From contig JADCER010000013.1 in NCBI GenBank assembly GCA_020249925.1, positions 62,001-126,000 on the forward strand: a DNA stretch of 64,000 nt. The letters run 5' to 3'. The stretch's first letter is position 1, and the number at the start of each line of letters is the position of its first letter. This DNA is from Roseomonas sp. (GTDB lineage Bacteria; Pseudomonadota; Alphaproteobacteria; Acetobacterales; Acetobacteraceae). Positions 54,081-63,515 of the stretch are shown here, in pieces. The notes below the pieces were generated by a model, which saw nothing but the letters and a program-made list of their open reading frames with translations, made no database searches and had not been told where the DNA came from. Both the position numbers and the translations under genes were made by a program.

Positions 54081-55436
54081 TTAGCCGCCGCGGCGGATGG
54101 TATTGAGCTCGCGCTCCACCCAGGTCAGCGCCTGATCCACCGTCTCACCACCCTGCACAATGCGGGCAACCAGCTTGGTATTCAGGCCCTGGTTATACAT
54201 CTGCACCGCCATGGCCGCTGGCGCGGGCGCCATGGCGATGGAGGTCTTCGCATTGTGGTGCGCGCGCACCGGGTAGTTATAGACCGAACCCACCGGCGGG
54301 CCTTCGGTTTCCCAAACCTTGAAGTCCGACATGCTGGCGAAGGGCGGGATGTCATAGCCAGCGGACCCATTGGTCTGGCGTTCCGCCTGGGCACGATCAG
54401 ACAGCCATTCCAGGAAGGCCTTGGCCGCGCCCTTGCTGCGGCTGAAATTCCAGATACCCCAGAAATAGGGCAGATAGGCGGCGAAGCGCCCTTCCGGCCC
54501 GGCGGGCATCGGCACGGTCCAGCAATTTTCTGCAACCTGCGGCGCATCGCGCTTCGCCACCGCCCAGGCTGAAGGCGGGTTGAAGATCAGCGCGGAACGG
54601 CCGGAAATCAGCGCGCGGTTATTGCCGCCATCATCCCAGGCCCAAACATCATTGGGCAGGAAGCGGCTGATCCGGGCGCACATTTCCACCGCTGCACGCA
54701 GCTTGGGATTGTTGCGCACGGTGATCGTGCCGCGTGCATCCATCATGAAGGCGCCATAGGATTCAAAAAGCGCACCCACCCAATCCACCGCATCGGTAAA
54801 GCTGCCCATGGGCAGGCCAAAGGGGACGCCGGCCCTTTGGCAGGCTTCGGCGGCGCGTGCAAAGGTTTCCCAATTCCATTGATCGGCGCCCGGGCCACGC
54901 TCATTCCTGGCCGGCCACATGGCACGAATATCAATGCCGGCATGCTGCTGCAAAAGGTCAAAGCGCACGCAGGAAGGCTTCAACTGCGTGCCCGCCACAG
55001 CAGGGATCGCCACCCAAGTGCCGGCTGGCTTGCCCAGATATTCCGCCGCCGGGGTCACCGCGCCGTATTTCTGGGTCAGGTTGCGCATGACATCATCCAC
55101 CGGTTCAAGCATGCGCTGGTGGTTGCTTGGCTCCCAGGCCGGGAAGGACATCAGATCATAGCCGGTGCGCGATTGCGCCTGGGCGTTGATGGTCAACAGA
55201 ATCTGGTTGCCGTTGGATGTCACGGTATCCATCTGCACATCAACGCGATTGGCCTGGCCCCATTCGGCGCAAAGCTGGCGCATGATCACATTGCCATTGG
55301 GCACCCAATGGTCCCAGAAGCCGCAGCGCAGCGTCCCGCCCGTGCCTTGGGCATGGACCATGGGGGCTGAGAGCACGCCGGCTGCCGCGACCCCGGCGCC
55401 AGAACGCAAAAGCGTACGCCGTTTGATATCCGCCAT
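54081..55436 (-). CDS. Extracellular solute-binding protein (sugar-type, family 1)
   Basis: 451 residues. A twin-arginine signal (DIKRRTLLRSGAGVAAAGVL, cleavage near VHAQG) suggests Tat export. The mature part resembles sugar-type family-1 binding proteins (ATPase and permease partners agree): GYDLMSFPAWEPSNHQRMLEP and AVDWVGALFESYGAFM segments. Start at 55436 with GGAGG upstream; the 53 residues added by the longer frame lie in the leader. Heads the operon with permeases, ATPase and SDR. Ligand unknown: sugars, polyols or glycerophospho-compounds are all possible. Confidence 0.87.
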   Translation of the reverse strand: MADIKRRTLLRSGAGVAAAGVLSAPMVHAQGTGGTLRCGFWDHWVPNGNVIMRQLCAEWGQANRVDVQMDTVTSNGNQILLTINAQAQSRTGYDLMSFPAWEPSNHQRMLEPVDDVMRNLTQKYGAVTPAAEYLGKPAGTWVAIPAVAGTQLKPSCVRFDLLQQHAGIDIRAMWPARNERGPGADQWNWETFARAAEACQRAGVPFGLPMGSFTDAVDWVGALFESYGAFMMDARGTITVRNNPKLRAAVEMCARISRFLPNDVWAWDDGGNNRALISGRSALIFNPPSAWAVAKRDAPQVAENCWTVPMPAGPEGRFAAYLPYFWGIWNFSRSKGAAKAFLEWLSDRAQAERQTNGSAGYDIPPFASMSDFKVWETEGPPVGSVYNYPVRAHHNAKTSIAMAPAPAAMAVQMYNQGLNTKLVARIVQGGETVDQALTWVERELNTIRRGG

Positions 55437-55628
55437 CTTAGGAATCCTCCGCTTTATTCGTTGTTTGTCGCATCCCAGACCGAGGCCCGGCCAAGGCGTG
55501 CGGCAGGTTAGGCAAGGATTTGGGGCCTTTGCAACCGGTATTGTGATGGGCGGGCCTGGCCCCGGGCTGGCGCGGCGGCCCAAACTCGGCTTCAAACCCC
55601 CTGACAGGCCAAAAGCAGGATAGATGGC

Positions 55629-56579
55629 ATGACCTCTTCGCTCCGCGTCGCGGTCCAGATGGACCCTATTGAGACCATCAATATTGATGGCGATTCAACC
55701 TTCGCCCTGATGCTGGAAGCCCAGGCCCGGGGCCATCAGCTGTGGCATTACCATGTGCGCGATCTGGCGCTGCGCGGCGGGCGCGTCACTGCCTGGGCGC
55801 GGCCCATCACCCTCAGGCGCGAATATGGCAACCACTATAGCTTCGGCGCGGAGGAGGAGTTGGACCTAGGCCGCGATGCCGATGTGGTGCTGATGCGCCA
55901 GGACCCGCCCTTTGACATGGGCTACATCACGGCAACGCATATCCTGGAACATATCCACCCCAAGACGCTGGTGGTGAATGACCCGGCGCAGGTGCGAAAT
56001 GCGCCGGAAAAGCTGTTTGTTACCCATTTCCCGGATTTGATGCCGGTAACGCTGGTGACGGCGGACCGCCGCCGCATCGCGGATTTCCGGGCGGAACATG
56101 GCGATATCATCATCAAGCCGCTTTTCGGCAATGGCGGCGCGGGCGTGTTTCACCTCCGCCCCGATGATCCGAACATGAATGCGCTGGTGGAGCTTTTCAC
56201 CGAACGCTCCCGCGAACCGCTGATGATCCAGCAATACCTGCCCGCGGTGCGGGAAGGCGATAAGCGCATCATCCTGGTGGATGGCGTCGCCATGGGCGGC
56301 ATCAATCGCGTGCCGGCGGCGGGCGAAGCGCGGTCCAATATGCATGTCGGCGGCCGGCCGGAACCGACCAAGCTGACGGAGCGTGAGCGCGAGATTTGCG
56401 CGCGCATCGGCCCGGAATTGAAGGCGCGCGGGATGATTTTTGTCGGCATTGACGTGATTGGCGGCTACCTGACCGAAATCAACGTCACCAGCCCGACCGG
56501 CTTGCAGGAATTGGCGCGGTTTGATGGCGTGCATCTGGAACGCGCCATCTGGGACGCGATTGAAGCAAAAAGGCGCTGA
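55629..56579 (+). CDS. gshB: Glutathione synthetase
   Basis: 316 residues, the usual GshB length. [20 protein letters not shown], the [19 protein letters not shown] stretch, the ATP-grasp loop [25 protein letters not shown] and [20 protein letters not shown] are diagnostic. Joins gamma-glutamylcysteine and glycine with ATP in the cytoplasm. Followed one base later by a glutathione S-transferase gene, a fitting partner. The 192 bases upstream (55437-55628) lie between divergent genes and hold both promoters. Confidence 0.96.
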   Translation: MTSSLRVAVQMDPIETINIDGDSTFALMLEAQARGHQLWHYHVRDLALRGGRVTAWARPITLRREYGNHYSFGAEEELDLGRDADVVLMRQDPPFDMGYITATHILEHIHPKTLVVNDPAQVRNAPEKLFVTHFPDLMPVTLVTADRRRIADFRAEHGDIIIKPLFGNGGAGVFHLRPDDPNMNALVELFTERSREPLMIQQYLPAVREGDKRIILVDGVAMGGINRVPAAGEARSNMHVGGRPEPTKLTEREREICARIGPELKARGMIFVGIDVIGGYLTEINVTSPTGLQELARFDGVHLERAIWDAIEAKRR

Positions 56580-56580
56580 G

Positions 56581-57213
56581 ATGCTAAAACTTTGGGGCCG
56601 CACCAATTCGATCAATGTGAAGAAGGTGCTGTGGATGCTCGATGAGATCGGGCAGCCATATGATCGTGTGGATGCCGGCATGGAACATGGCCGGGTGAAT
56701 GATGCGGATTACCGCGCCATGAACCCGAATGGCCGCGTGCCAACCCTGGAAGATGGCGATTTCGTGCTCTGGGAATCGAATAGCGTGCTGCGCTACCTCG
56801 CGATGAAAGTCCAAAGCCCGCTTTACCCGGCGGACCCGGCGGCGCGCGCTTCGGCGGATCGCTGGATGGATTGGCAGCTTTCCACCCTTGGCCCCGCTGA
56901 GCGCAACCTGTTCTGGGGCCTGGTGCGCACGCCGCCTGAGAAGCGCGACATGGCGCAGATTGAAGCGGCGGCGCAGGCCGCCGGCGAATGCTGGGCTATT
57001 CTGGATAGCTGGATCGCGCGCCATGGCGGGCCGTATCTGGATGGCGCGACCATGACCATCGCCGATATCGTGCTTGGCTGTTACGCGCGCCGCTGGTTTG
57101 GCCCCGAAGTCCGCCTGCCCGGCATGCCGGAATTCACCACCCTGGCGCGCTGGTATGCCAAGCTTGGCGAAAGGCCCGGCTTTCAGCGCTGGGTCGCGCC
57201 ACCACTGACCTGA
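56581..57213 (+). CDS. Glutathione S-transferase family protein
   Basis: 210 residues. The thioredoxin-fold N-terminal domain has SINVKKVLWMLDEIGQPYD (catalytic Ser/Asn region), NGRVPTLEDGDFVLWESNSVLRYLA (the cis-Pro and Glu-Ser glutathione-binding residues), and an all-helical C-terminal domain follows. The start at 56581 directly follows the gshB stop. Likely conjugates or isomerises electrophiles with glutathione made by the neighbour. Substrate unknown. Confidence 0.9.
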   Translation: MLKLWGRTNSINVKKVLWMLDEIGQPYDRVDAGMEHGRVNDADYRAMNPNGRVPTLEDGDFVLWESNSVLRYLAMKVQSPLYPADPAARASADRWMDWQLSTLGPAERNLFWGLVRTPPEKRDMAQIEAAAQAAGECWAILDSWIARHGGPYLDGATMTIADIVLGCYARRWFGPEVRLPGMPEFTTLARWYAKLGERPGFQRWVAPPLT

Positions 57214-57226
57214 AAGGAACCCAACC

Positions 57227-57520
57227 ATGCCCGGCTATCTGATCGCAAACGTCAAAGTCACCGACCCGGAGGGGTTTGAACGCTATCGCGCCGGCGTCCC
57301 GGCTGTGATCGCGCAATATGGCGGGCGCTACGCGGTGCGTGGCGGCACCATGGAACGGCTGGAGAATGCCGAGGGCTTCAACCGCATGGTAGTGCTGGAA
57401 TTCCCGAGCCTGGATGCTGCCCGCGCCTTCTATTTCAGCCCTGAATATGCGCCGCTGTTGAAACTAAGGATGGAGACAACGGAAAGCCAAGTGGTGCTGG
57501 TTGAGGGCTATGCGCCCTGA
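57227..57520 (+). CDS. DUF1330 family protein
   Basis: 97 residues. PGYLIANVKVTDPEGFERYR, the VRGGTMERLE segment and VVLEFPSLDAARAFYFSPEYAPL are typical of DUF1330, a dimeric alpha+beta barrel family of uncertain function. Thirteen bases after the GST gene with AAAGGAA upstream, so it belongs to the gshB-GST operon. Confidence 0.9.
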   Translation: MPGYLIANVKVTDPEGFERYRAGVPAVIAQYGGRYAVRGGTMERLENAEGFNRMVVLEFPSLDAARAFYFSPEYAPLLKLRMETTESQVVLVEGYAP

Positions 57521-57604
57521 AGCGCCACGGCCATGGCAAAAAATCTGCGCGAATCAACCGAATCGCCTTGATCCCGCCATGGTGTCGCGGAAGTGTACCT
57601 CCTC

Positions 57605-58390
57605 ATGCGACCCCTGATCGGCATTTCCTGCTGCATAAAGCCCTTCGGCATCTTCGGCACGCCCAATCACGCGGCGTCTGACAGCTATGTGCGCGTGGTG
57701 CGCGGCCCGGTGGGCGGCACGCCTGTGCTCCTGCCCGCGGCCGGTGAGGACGCTGCGGCGGATTACCTTTCCCATATCAATGGCCTGATCCTGACCGGCA
57801 GCCGGTCCAATGTCTGGCCCGGCTATTATGATGGCCCCCCCCATGCCGAGGGCACGCCGGAAGACCAGGACCGCGATGCCACCACGCTGCCGCTGATCCG
57901 CGCCGCCATTGCAGCGGGTATCCCTTTGCTCGCGATTTGTCGCGGCATGCAGGAATTGAATGTGGCGCTGGGCGGCAGCTTGGATCAGCGCGTGCAGGAT
58001 TTGCCGGGGCGGATGGATCATTCCACGCCATCGGACCAGAAAATCCCCCTGGTGCGCACCGGCAAGGCGCATCTGGTGCGGATTGATGGCGCCGGGGCCT
58101 TGGCCGCGACGCTGACCGCAGCCTCCCGCAGCACAGCGCAGCTTGCGGTGAACTCGCTCCATAACCAGGCGGTGCAGCGCCTGGCGCCGCGCCTGGTGGC
58201 GGAAGGCTGGGCACCGGATGGCACGATTGAAGCGGTTCGCGTGGAAGGCGCGCGCGGCTTTGCCATCGGCGTGCAATGGCACCCCGAATATGACTGGGAA
58301 CGAGACGCCGATAGCCGCGCCATTTTCGAAGCCTTTGGCCGCGCCGCCGCCACCCACGCCGGGGCGAAGCTCGCCGCCGCGGCGGAGTGA
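57605..58390 (+). CDS. Gamma-glutamyl-gamma-aminobutyrate hydrolase-like protein (peptidase C26)
   Basis: 261 residues. A class I glutamine amidotransferase-like fold with the nucleophile elbow LLAICRGMQELNVALGG (Cys) and the His-Glu pair in VQWHPEYDW. LILTGSRSNVWP and GRMDHSTPSDQ are seen in PuuD-type hydrolases, which free GABA from gamma-Glu-GABA in putrescine degradation. No other puu genes are nearby, so another gamma-glutamyl substrate, perhaps linked to glutathione, is possible. ATG at 57605; a GTG at 57593 would add four residues. Confidence 0.88.
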   Translation: MRPLIGISCCIKPFGIFGTPNHAASDSYVRVVRGPVGGTPVLLPAAGEDAAADYLSHINGLILTGSRSNVWPGYYDGPPHAEGTPEDQDRDATTLPLIRAAIAAGIPLLAICRGMQELNVALGGSLDQRVQDLPGRMDHSTPSDQKIPLVRTGKAHLVRIDGAGALAATLTAASRSTAQLAVNSLHNQAVQRLAPRLVAEGWAPDGTIEAVRVEGARGFAIGVQWHPEYDWERDADSRAIFEAFGRAAATHAGAKLAAAAE

Positions 58391-58433
58391 AACGGTTTCT
58401 TCACGCGGCCATGAACATACCTAAGGGGCGCAC

Positions 58434-59048
58434 ATGATGGACACCACAAGCAGCAGAGAGTCCGGTCCCCGGGCCATCATCCGCACCCAGCGCGTTCTCG
58501 CGGACGACTGGGGCGTGCTGACGAAATACGAGCTGTCGTACCGTCGCAGCGACGGCGGCTGGCAGGATATGACGCGCGAAACTTACGATCGCGGCCACGG
58601 CGCGGTCGTGCTGCCGTACAATGTCGAGCGGGCGACAGTCGTCCTGACACGGCAGTTCCGTCTTCCCGCTTTTGTTACAGGCCACGATGACGACCTGATT
58701 GAGGCCTGTGCAGGGCTTCTTGATGCACGGGATCCAGAGACCGCAATCCGCAAGGAGGCGGAGGAGGAGACGGGCCTGACACTGGGACAGATCGAGAAGA
58801 TCGGAGAGTTCTACATGAGCCCCGGCTCGGTTACAGAGCGGCTCCACTTCTTTGTCGCGCCTTACACTGGAACGGTCGACACCGGCGCGAGTCGAGGTGT
58901 GCATCAAGAAGGGGAGGACATCAAGGTCATTGAGACTACGCTGGAGGAAGCGTTGTCGATGGTTGAGGACGGCCGGATTATCGATGCAAAGACGGTCATG
59001 CTCATCCAGCATCTGGCGCTGCGCATCCTGCGCGGCCGAGTTGGCTGA
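58434..59048 (+). CDS. nudK: NUDIX hydrolase, GDP-mannose pyrophosphatase-like
   Basis: 204 residues. The Nudix box DPETAIRKEAEEETGL and the AGLLDARDPE, FYMSPGSVTERLHFFVA stretches closely follow E. coli NudK, which hydrolyses GDP-mannose. The first Glu of the generic Nudix consensus is not at its usual place, as in E. coli NudK. AAGGGG upstream supports the start. Codon choice (for example frequent GTC, TCG, ACG) looks different from the neighbours, suggesting an acquired gene. Ends 137 bases before a strong terminator. Confidence 0.88.
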   Translation: MMDTTSSRESGPRAIIRTQRVLADDWGVLTKYELSYRRSDGGWQDMTRETYDRGHGAVVLPYNVERATVVLTRQFRLPAFVTGHDDDLIEACAGLLDARDPETAIRKEAEEETGLTLGQIEKIGEFYMSPGSVTERLHFFVAPYTGTVDTGASRGVHQEGEDIKVIETTLEEALSMVEDGRIIDAKTVMLIQHLALRILRGRVG

Positions 59049-59100
59049 CGTGTCGCTTTTGGGGCTTTGCTTTTTCGTCCAAATGTTCTAAAAAATCCTT

Positions 59101-59219
59101 GTCGGCCATGGCTTTGCCGGCGGTCGCGATCCCGGCATCCCCTGCCGGCTCGCCCGACCTTTCCGATCGGAAGATACAAAGTAGCGCCCGGTCACCCCCC
59201 TGACCGGGCGTTTTTGTTT
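59101..59219 (+). ncRNA. Candidate small RNA
   Basis: In a 299-base gap, TTGCTT (59067-59072) and TAAAAA (59089-59094), 16 bases apart, could drive a transcript from about 59101. The interval has structured sequence, including the 12-base palindrome TTCCGATCGGAA (59161-59172) and GCCGG/CCGGC arms, and ends in a strong terminator at 59185-59219. No known RNA family recognised. It could equally be the nudK 3' untranslated region. Confidence 0.35.
59185..59219 (+). terminator. Strong Rho-independent terminator
   Basis: CGCCCGGTCA (59185-59194) and TGACCGGGCG (59201-59210) make a perfect 10-bp stem with a six-C loop, followed by TTTTTGTTTG. One of the clearest terminators of the window. Confidence 0.9.
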
Positions 59220-59347
59220 GGGCGGAATCTCGGTACCTCAGACAGATGCGGCGTCAGCCTCAGATGACACACAAAGCAGCCGCCTCGCCTTCCGGCAGCC
59301 CTCGGCTGGGGGTATAGCTGCATGGAATAGCCGAAGGAGTCGCTCGG

Positions 59348-60034
59348 ATGGTGTCCTATGTCTTCCCGCCCCCGCCTGTCGCCGCGCTGCCGATCAAGGG
59401 CAGTGATGCGCTTTTCCCGGTGCGCCGCATTTTCTGCGTGGGCCGGAATTACGCTGAACACGCGATTGAAATGGGCAGCGACCCAACCCGCGAACCGCCC
59501 TTCTACTTCACCAAACCGGCTGATTCCGTGGTAATCAATGGCGCCGTTACGCCCTATCCCTCCGTCACCAAATCGCTGCATCATGAAATGGAACTCGTGG
59601 TCGCCATCGGGCGCGGTGGGCGGAATATCTCGGTGGCGGATGCGCTTTCCCATGTCTGGGGCTATTGCGCCGGCTTGGATATGACCCGCCGCGACATTCA
59701 GAATGAGGCAAAAAAGACCGGCCGCCCCTGGGATATGGGCAAGGGCTTCGACAAATCCGCCCCCATGGGTCTGCTGGTGCCGGCTGCCGGGATTGATCCA
59801 TCCAAGGGCAAGATTGAGCTCAAAGTGAATGGCAAGGTCACGCAGACCTCTGACCTCGCCAAGCTCATCTGGTCCGTCCCCGAAGTCATCGCCAATTTGT
59901 CGGAATTGGTGGAACTGGCGCCAGGAGACCTGATCATGACCGGCACGCCAGAAGGCGTCGCCGCCGTGGTGCGCGGCGATGTGCTGGAAGGTTTTGTTGA
60001 AGGTGTGGGCGATATCCGCACGAAAATCATCTGA
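59348..60034 (+). CDS. Fumarylacetoacetate hydrolase family protein
   Basis: 228 residues. [42 protein letters not shown] (metal-binding Glu residues) and [11 protein letters not shown] are the signatures of small FAH-family enzymes such as acylpyruvate hydrolases and oxaloacetate decarboxylases. Cleaves or decarboxylates 2,4-dioxo-type acids. Separate from the following radA gene by 15 bases, so probably co-transcribed. The exact substrate is open. Confidence 0.92.
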   Translation: MVSYVFPPPPVAALPIKGSDALFPVRRIFCVGRNYAEHAIEMGSDPTREPPFYFTKPADSVVINGAVTPYPSVTKSLHHEMELVVAIGRGGRNISVADALSHVWGYCAGLDMTRRDIQNEAKKTGRPWDMGKGFDKSAPMGLLVPAAGIDPSKGKIELKVNGKVTQTSDLAKLIWSVPEVIANLSELVELAPGDLIMTGTPEGVAAVVRGDVLEGFVEGVGDIRTKII

Positions 60035-60049
60035 TCCGCGCGCGCCTGA

Positions 60050-61453
60050 ATGGCCAAGGATCGCAGCCGCTTTGTCTGCCAGGCCTGCGGGGCAGTCAGC
60101 CCCAAATGGCAGGGGCGCTGCGATGCCTGTGGCGAATGGAATACGCTGATCGAGGAAACCACCGCCCCGCGCGGCCCCGGCCCTGCGGCCAAAACCGCCG
60201 GCGGGCGCCGCGTTGAATTTGTTGGCCTGAAGGGGGAAAGCGCGCCCCCGCCGCGCATCGTGACCGGCATTGCGGAGCTGGACCGCGTTTTGGGCGGCGG
60301 TTTCGTGCCGGCCTCCGCCGTGCTGGTGGGCGGTGACCCCGGCATCGGCAAATCCACCATCCTGCTGCAAGCGGCGGCGCGCTTGGCCTCCGGCGGGCGG
60401 CGCGTTTTGTATATCTCCGGCGAAGAGGCGGTGGAGCAGGTCAGGCTACGCGCAGCGCGGCTCGGCCTTTCCGATAGCCCGATGGAATTGGCCGCCGCTT
60501 CGGCGCTGCGGGATATTGGCGCCAGCCTGGAACAGGAAAGCGACGCCGCGCTGGTGGTGATGGATTCGATCCAGACCGTTTGGCTGGATGCGCTGGATTC
60601 AGCACCGGGGACGGTCGCGCAGGTGCGCGCCTGCGCCGCCGAATTGATCAGGCTCGCGAAATCGCGCGGCTTTGCGCTGGTGCTGGTCGGGCATGTCACC
60701 AAGGAAGGCACGCTGGCCGGGCCGCGTGTGCTGGAACATATGGTGGATGCGACGCTCTATTTCGAAGGTGATCGCGGCCATCAATTCCGCATCCTGCGCG
60801 CGGTGAAGAACCGCTTTGGCGCGACGGATGAAATCGGCGTTTTCGAAATGACCGATCGCGGCCTGGTTGAAGTGGCCAATCCTTCGGCACTGTTTTTGGC
60901 GGAACGCCGCGGCAATGTCTCAGGCTCCGCCGTATTCGCCGGGATTGAAGGCACGCGCCCGGTGCTTGTCGAAATCCAGGCGCTGCTCTCCCCTTCCTCG
61001 GGCGGGTCGCCACGAAGGCAGGTGGTAGGCTGGGATTCTGGGCGGCTTTCCATGCTGCTCGCGGTGCTGGAAGCGCGGTGCGGCCTCAGCCTTGGGCAGA
61101 ATGATGTCTATCTGAATATCGCGGGCGGCTTGCGCATTACCGAACCGGCGGCGGATTTGGCGGTGGCGGCGGCGCTGATCTCCGCCGCGACAGACCGGCC
61201 CACGGATTCAGGTGCGGTTTATTTTGGCGAGGTCGGGCTTTCGGGTGAGGTGCGGCAGGTCTCCCAGGCTGAGTCGCGCCTGAGGGAAGCAGCCAAGCTT
61301 GGCTTCACCGCTGCGACCCTGCCGCGACGGATTGCGCGCGGCGGGCGCGCGGCGGCAGCGCCGGAAGGGCTCGGGCTTTCGGAAATTGGCCATTTGACCG
61401 ATCTGGTGGCGCGCTTTGCCGAAAAGACCCTGCCCGCGCGTAGCAAGGCGTGA
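60050..61453 (+). CDS. radA: DNA repair protein RadA
   Basis: 467 residues. An N-terminal CxxC...CxxC zinc finger (CQACGAVSPKWQGRCDAC), the RecA-like Walker A GGDPGIGKSTILLQ, the RadA-specific KNRFG motif (VKNRFGATDEIG) and the C-terminal Lon-protease-like domain (LNIAGGLRITEPAADLAVAA) are all in order and of normal length. Branch-migration helicase in homologous recombination. Followed by cvpA and purF. Confidence 0.97.
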   Translation: MAKDRSRFVCQACGAVSPKWQGRCDACGEWNTLIEETTAPRGPGPAAKTAGGRRVEFVGLKGESAPPPRIVTGIAELDRVLGGGFVPASAVLVGGDPGIGKSTILLQAAARLASGGRRVLYISGEEAVEQVRLRAARLGLSDSPMELAAASALRDIGASLEQESDAALVVMDSIQTVWLDALDSAPGTVAQVRACAAELIRLAKSRGFALVLVGHVTKEGTLAGPRVLEHMVDATLYFEGDRGHQFRILRAVKNRFGATDEIGVFEMTDRGLVEVANPSALFLAERRGNVSGSAVFAGIEGTRPVLVEIQALLSPSSGGSPRRQVVGWDSGRLSMLLAVLEARCGLSLGQNDVYLNIAGGLRITEPAADLAVAAALISAATDRPTDSGAVYFGEVGLSGEVRQVSQAESRLREAAKLGFTAATLPRRIARGGRAAAAPEGLGLSEIGHLTDLVARFAEKTLPARSKA

Positions 61454-61486
61454 CGCGCCCGCCTGCCAGGGCTATAGGGTCCAGCG

Positions 61487-62044
61487 ATGAATTGGGTTGA
61501 TGTCATTCTGTTGGGGGTGATTGCCCTATCGGCGATCCTCGCCTTTTTCCATGGCCTGGTGCGGGAAGCGCTTGGCGTGGCGGGCTGGGTTGGTGCGGCG
61601 GTAGTGGCCCTGCTGGCGCGGAAGGAGATTCAGCCCTTCCTCGACCCCTATTTCACGCCGCCCTGGCTCGCGGAGGCCATTGGCGCGGGCGTGGTGTTTC
61701 TGGTCGCGCTGATTGTCTTCAAGCTGATGATCAATGCGGTCGCGGATCGTGTGCAGGATTCCGCCCTTGGCGGCATTGATCGTGTGCTTGGCCTGGTTTT
61801 CGGTGCGGCGCGCGGCGCCTTTTTGCTGGTGGTCGCCTATATCGTCGCCGGGTTATTGCTGCCGGGGGATCGCTGGCCGGAGCCGGTGCTTCAAGCCCGC
61901 GCGCTCCCGCTGCTCTCACAAGGCGCGCATATGGTGATTGAAGTCATGCCGGCGGAATATCGCCCGCGGCTGAATGAACCGCCCTTGCCGCGTTCGCCCA
62001 CGGTTGAAGAATTGCTGCGCCCCCCCGCGCGCAGCCGGAATTGA
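61487..62044 (+). CDS. cvpA: CvpA family membrane protein
   Basis: 185 residues. About four N-terminal hydrophobic helices (residues 3-22, 27-45, 62-82, 100-124) with FHGLVREALGVAGWVGAAVVAL are typical of CvpA, named for colicin V production but of wider, unsettled envelope function. The 3' neighbour purF is the classic partner. The C-terminal hydrophilic tail (about 130-185) is longer than in E. coli and carries a Pro/Arg-rich end. Confidence 0.92.
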   Translation: MNWVDVILLGVIALSAILAFFHGLVREALGVAGWVGAAVVALLARKEIQPFLDPYFTPPWLAEAIGAGVVFLVALIVFKLMINAVADRVQDSALGGIDRVLGLVFGAARGAFLLVVAYIVAGLLLPGDRWPEPVLQARALPLLSQGAHMVIEVMPAEYRPRLNEPPLPRSPTVEELLRPPARSRN

Positions 62045-62052
62045 GGTTACCC

Positions 62053-63513
62053 ATGCCGCTGCCCGCGCGATTTGAGGATGACAAGCCGCATGAGGAATGC
62101 GGCGTCTTCGGCGTGTGGAATGGCGGTGATGCCGCTGCCCTCACGGCGCTTGGCCTGCATGCCTTGCAGCATCGCGGCCAGGAAGCCGCCGGCATTGTAA
62201 CCTTGGATGAGGCCGGACTGTTTCATGCCCATAAGGGGCTTGGCCTTGTTGGCGATAACTTCGGGGAGGCCAAGGTTATTGCCTCGCTCCGCGGGCCGCA
62301 TGCGGTGGGGCATAATCGCTATGCGACCACCGGTGAGACGGCTTTGCGCAATGTGCAGCCGCTTTATGCCGATTTTGAATTTGGCGGTTTTGCGGTCGCG
62401 CATAATGGCAATCTGACCAATGCCTATGCGCTGAAGCGCGCGCTGGTGCGGCGCGGCTGCCTGTTCCAAAGCACCACGGATTCCGAGGTTTTCATCCATC
62501 TGATCGCCATCAGCCTTTATTCCACCGTGATTGATCGGCTGATTGATGCGCTGAAGCAGGTGCAGGGCGCTTATTCGCTGGTTGCTTTGCATAATGGCGC
62601 GTTGATTGGCGCGCGCGATCCGCTTGGCGTGCGCCCCCTTGTCTTGGGGCGTTTGGCCAATGGCGGGCTGGTTCTGGCATCAGAAACCTGCGCGCTGGAT
62701 ATCGTGGGCGCGGAATTCGTGCGCGATATCGAAGCGGGCGAATTGGTGGTGATTGACGATACTGGGCTCCGCAGCATCAAGCCCTTCGCACGCACCGATA
62801 GCCGCTTTTGCATTTTCGAATATATCTATTTCGCGCGGCCTGACAGCATGGTGGAAGGCACGCCGGTTTATGAAAGCCGCAAGCGCATCGGCGCGGAACT
62901 CGCGCGCGAAAGCGCGGTGCCGGCTGATCTGGTGGTGCCCGTGCCTGATTCAGGTGTGCCGGCGGCCATGGGCTATGCTTCCGAAGCCGGCATACCGTTT
63001 GAGCTTGGCATCATCCGCAACCATTATGTCGGGCGCACCTTCATCGAACCCACAGATCAGATCCGCCATTTGGGCGTTAAGCTGAAGCACAGCGCCAATC
63101 GCGCCATGTTGCAGGGCAAGCGCGTGGTGCTGGTAGATGATTCCATTGTGCGCGGCACCACCAGCCGCAAGATCGTTGAAATGGTCCGCCAGGCAGGGGC
63201 GACGGAAGTGCATATGCGCGTCTCCTCCCCGCCCACCACGCATTCCTGCTATTACGGCATTGACACACCCGAACGTGCGCATCTGATGGCGGCCAAGCAT
63301 GACCTGGCCGAGATGGCGCGCATCATCGGCGTGGATAGCCTGGCTTTCATATCGCTCGATGGTCTTTATCGCGCGCTTGGGCAGCCGGCGCGCGATCCGC
63401 AAAAGCCGCATTTCTGCGACGCCTGCTTTACCGGTGACTATGCCATTCCTTTAACGGATTGGGCCGATAATGCAGACCGGCAGCTTTCCTTGCTGCAACC
63501 GGCGGGGCAATGA
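62053..63513 (+). CDS. purF: Amidophosphoribosyltransferase
   Basis: 486 residues. After a 15-residue propeptide the nucleophile Cys16 appears in HEECGVFGVW, followed by the Ntn-hydrolase domain (LQHRGQEAAGIVTLD, GHNRYATTG) and the phosphoribosyltransferase domain with the PRPP loop VVLVDDSIVRGTTSRKIVE. A late CDAC and other Cys could hold a 4Fe-4S cluster, as in the Bacillus-type enzyme. First committed step of purine synthesis. The ATG at 62053 is preferred over an upstream TTG at 62041. Confidence 0.97.
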   Translation: MPLPARFEDDKPHEECGVFGVWNGGDAAALTALGLHALQHRGQEAAGIVTLDEAGLFHAHKGLGLVGDNFGEAKVIASLRGPHAVGHNRYATTGETALRNVQPLYADFEFGGFAVAHNGNLTNAYALKRALVRRGCLFQSTTDSEVFIHLIAISLYSTVIDRLIDALKQVQGAYSLVALHNGALIGARDPLGVRPLVLGRLANGGLVLASETCALDIVGAEFVRDIEAGELVVIDDTGLRSIKPFARTDSRFCIFEYIYFARPDSMVEGTPVYESRKRIGAELARESAVPADLVVPVPDSGVPAAMGYASEAGIPFELGIIRNHYVGRTFIEPTDQIRHLGVKLKHSANRAMLQGKRVVLVDDSIVRGTTSRKIVEMVRQAGATEVHMRVSSPPTTHSCYYGIDTPERAHLMAAKHDLAEMARIIGVDSLAFISLDGLYRALGQPARDPQKPHFCDACFTGDYAIPLTDWADNADRQLSLLQPAGQ

Positions 63514-63515
63514 TC

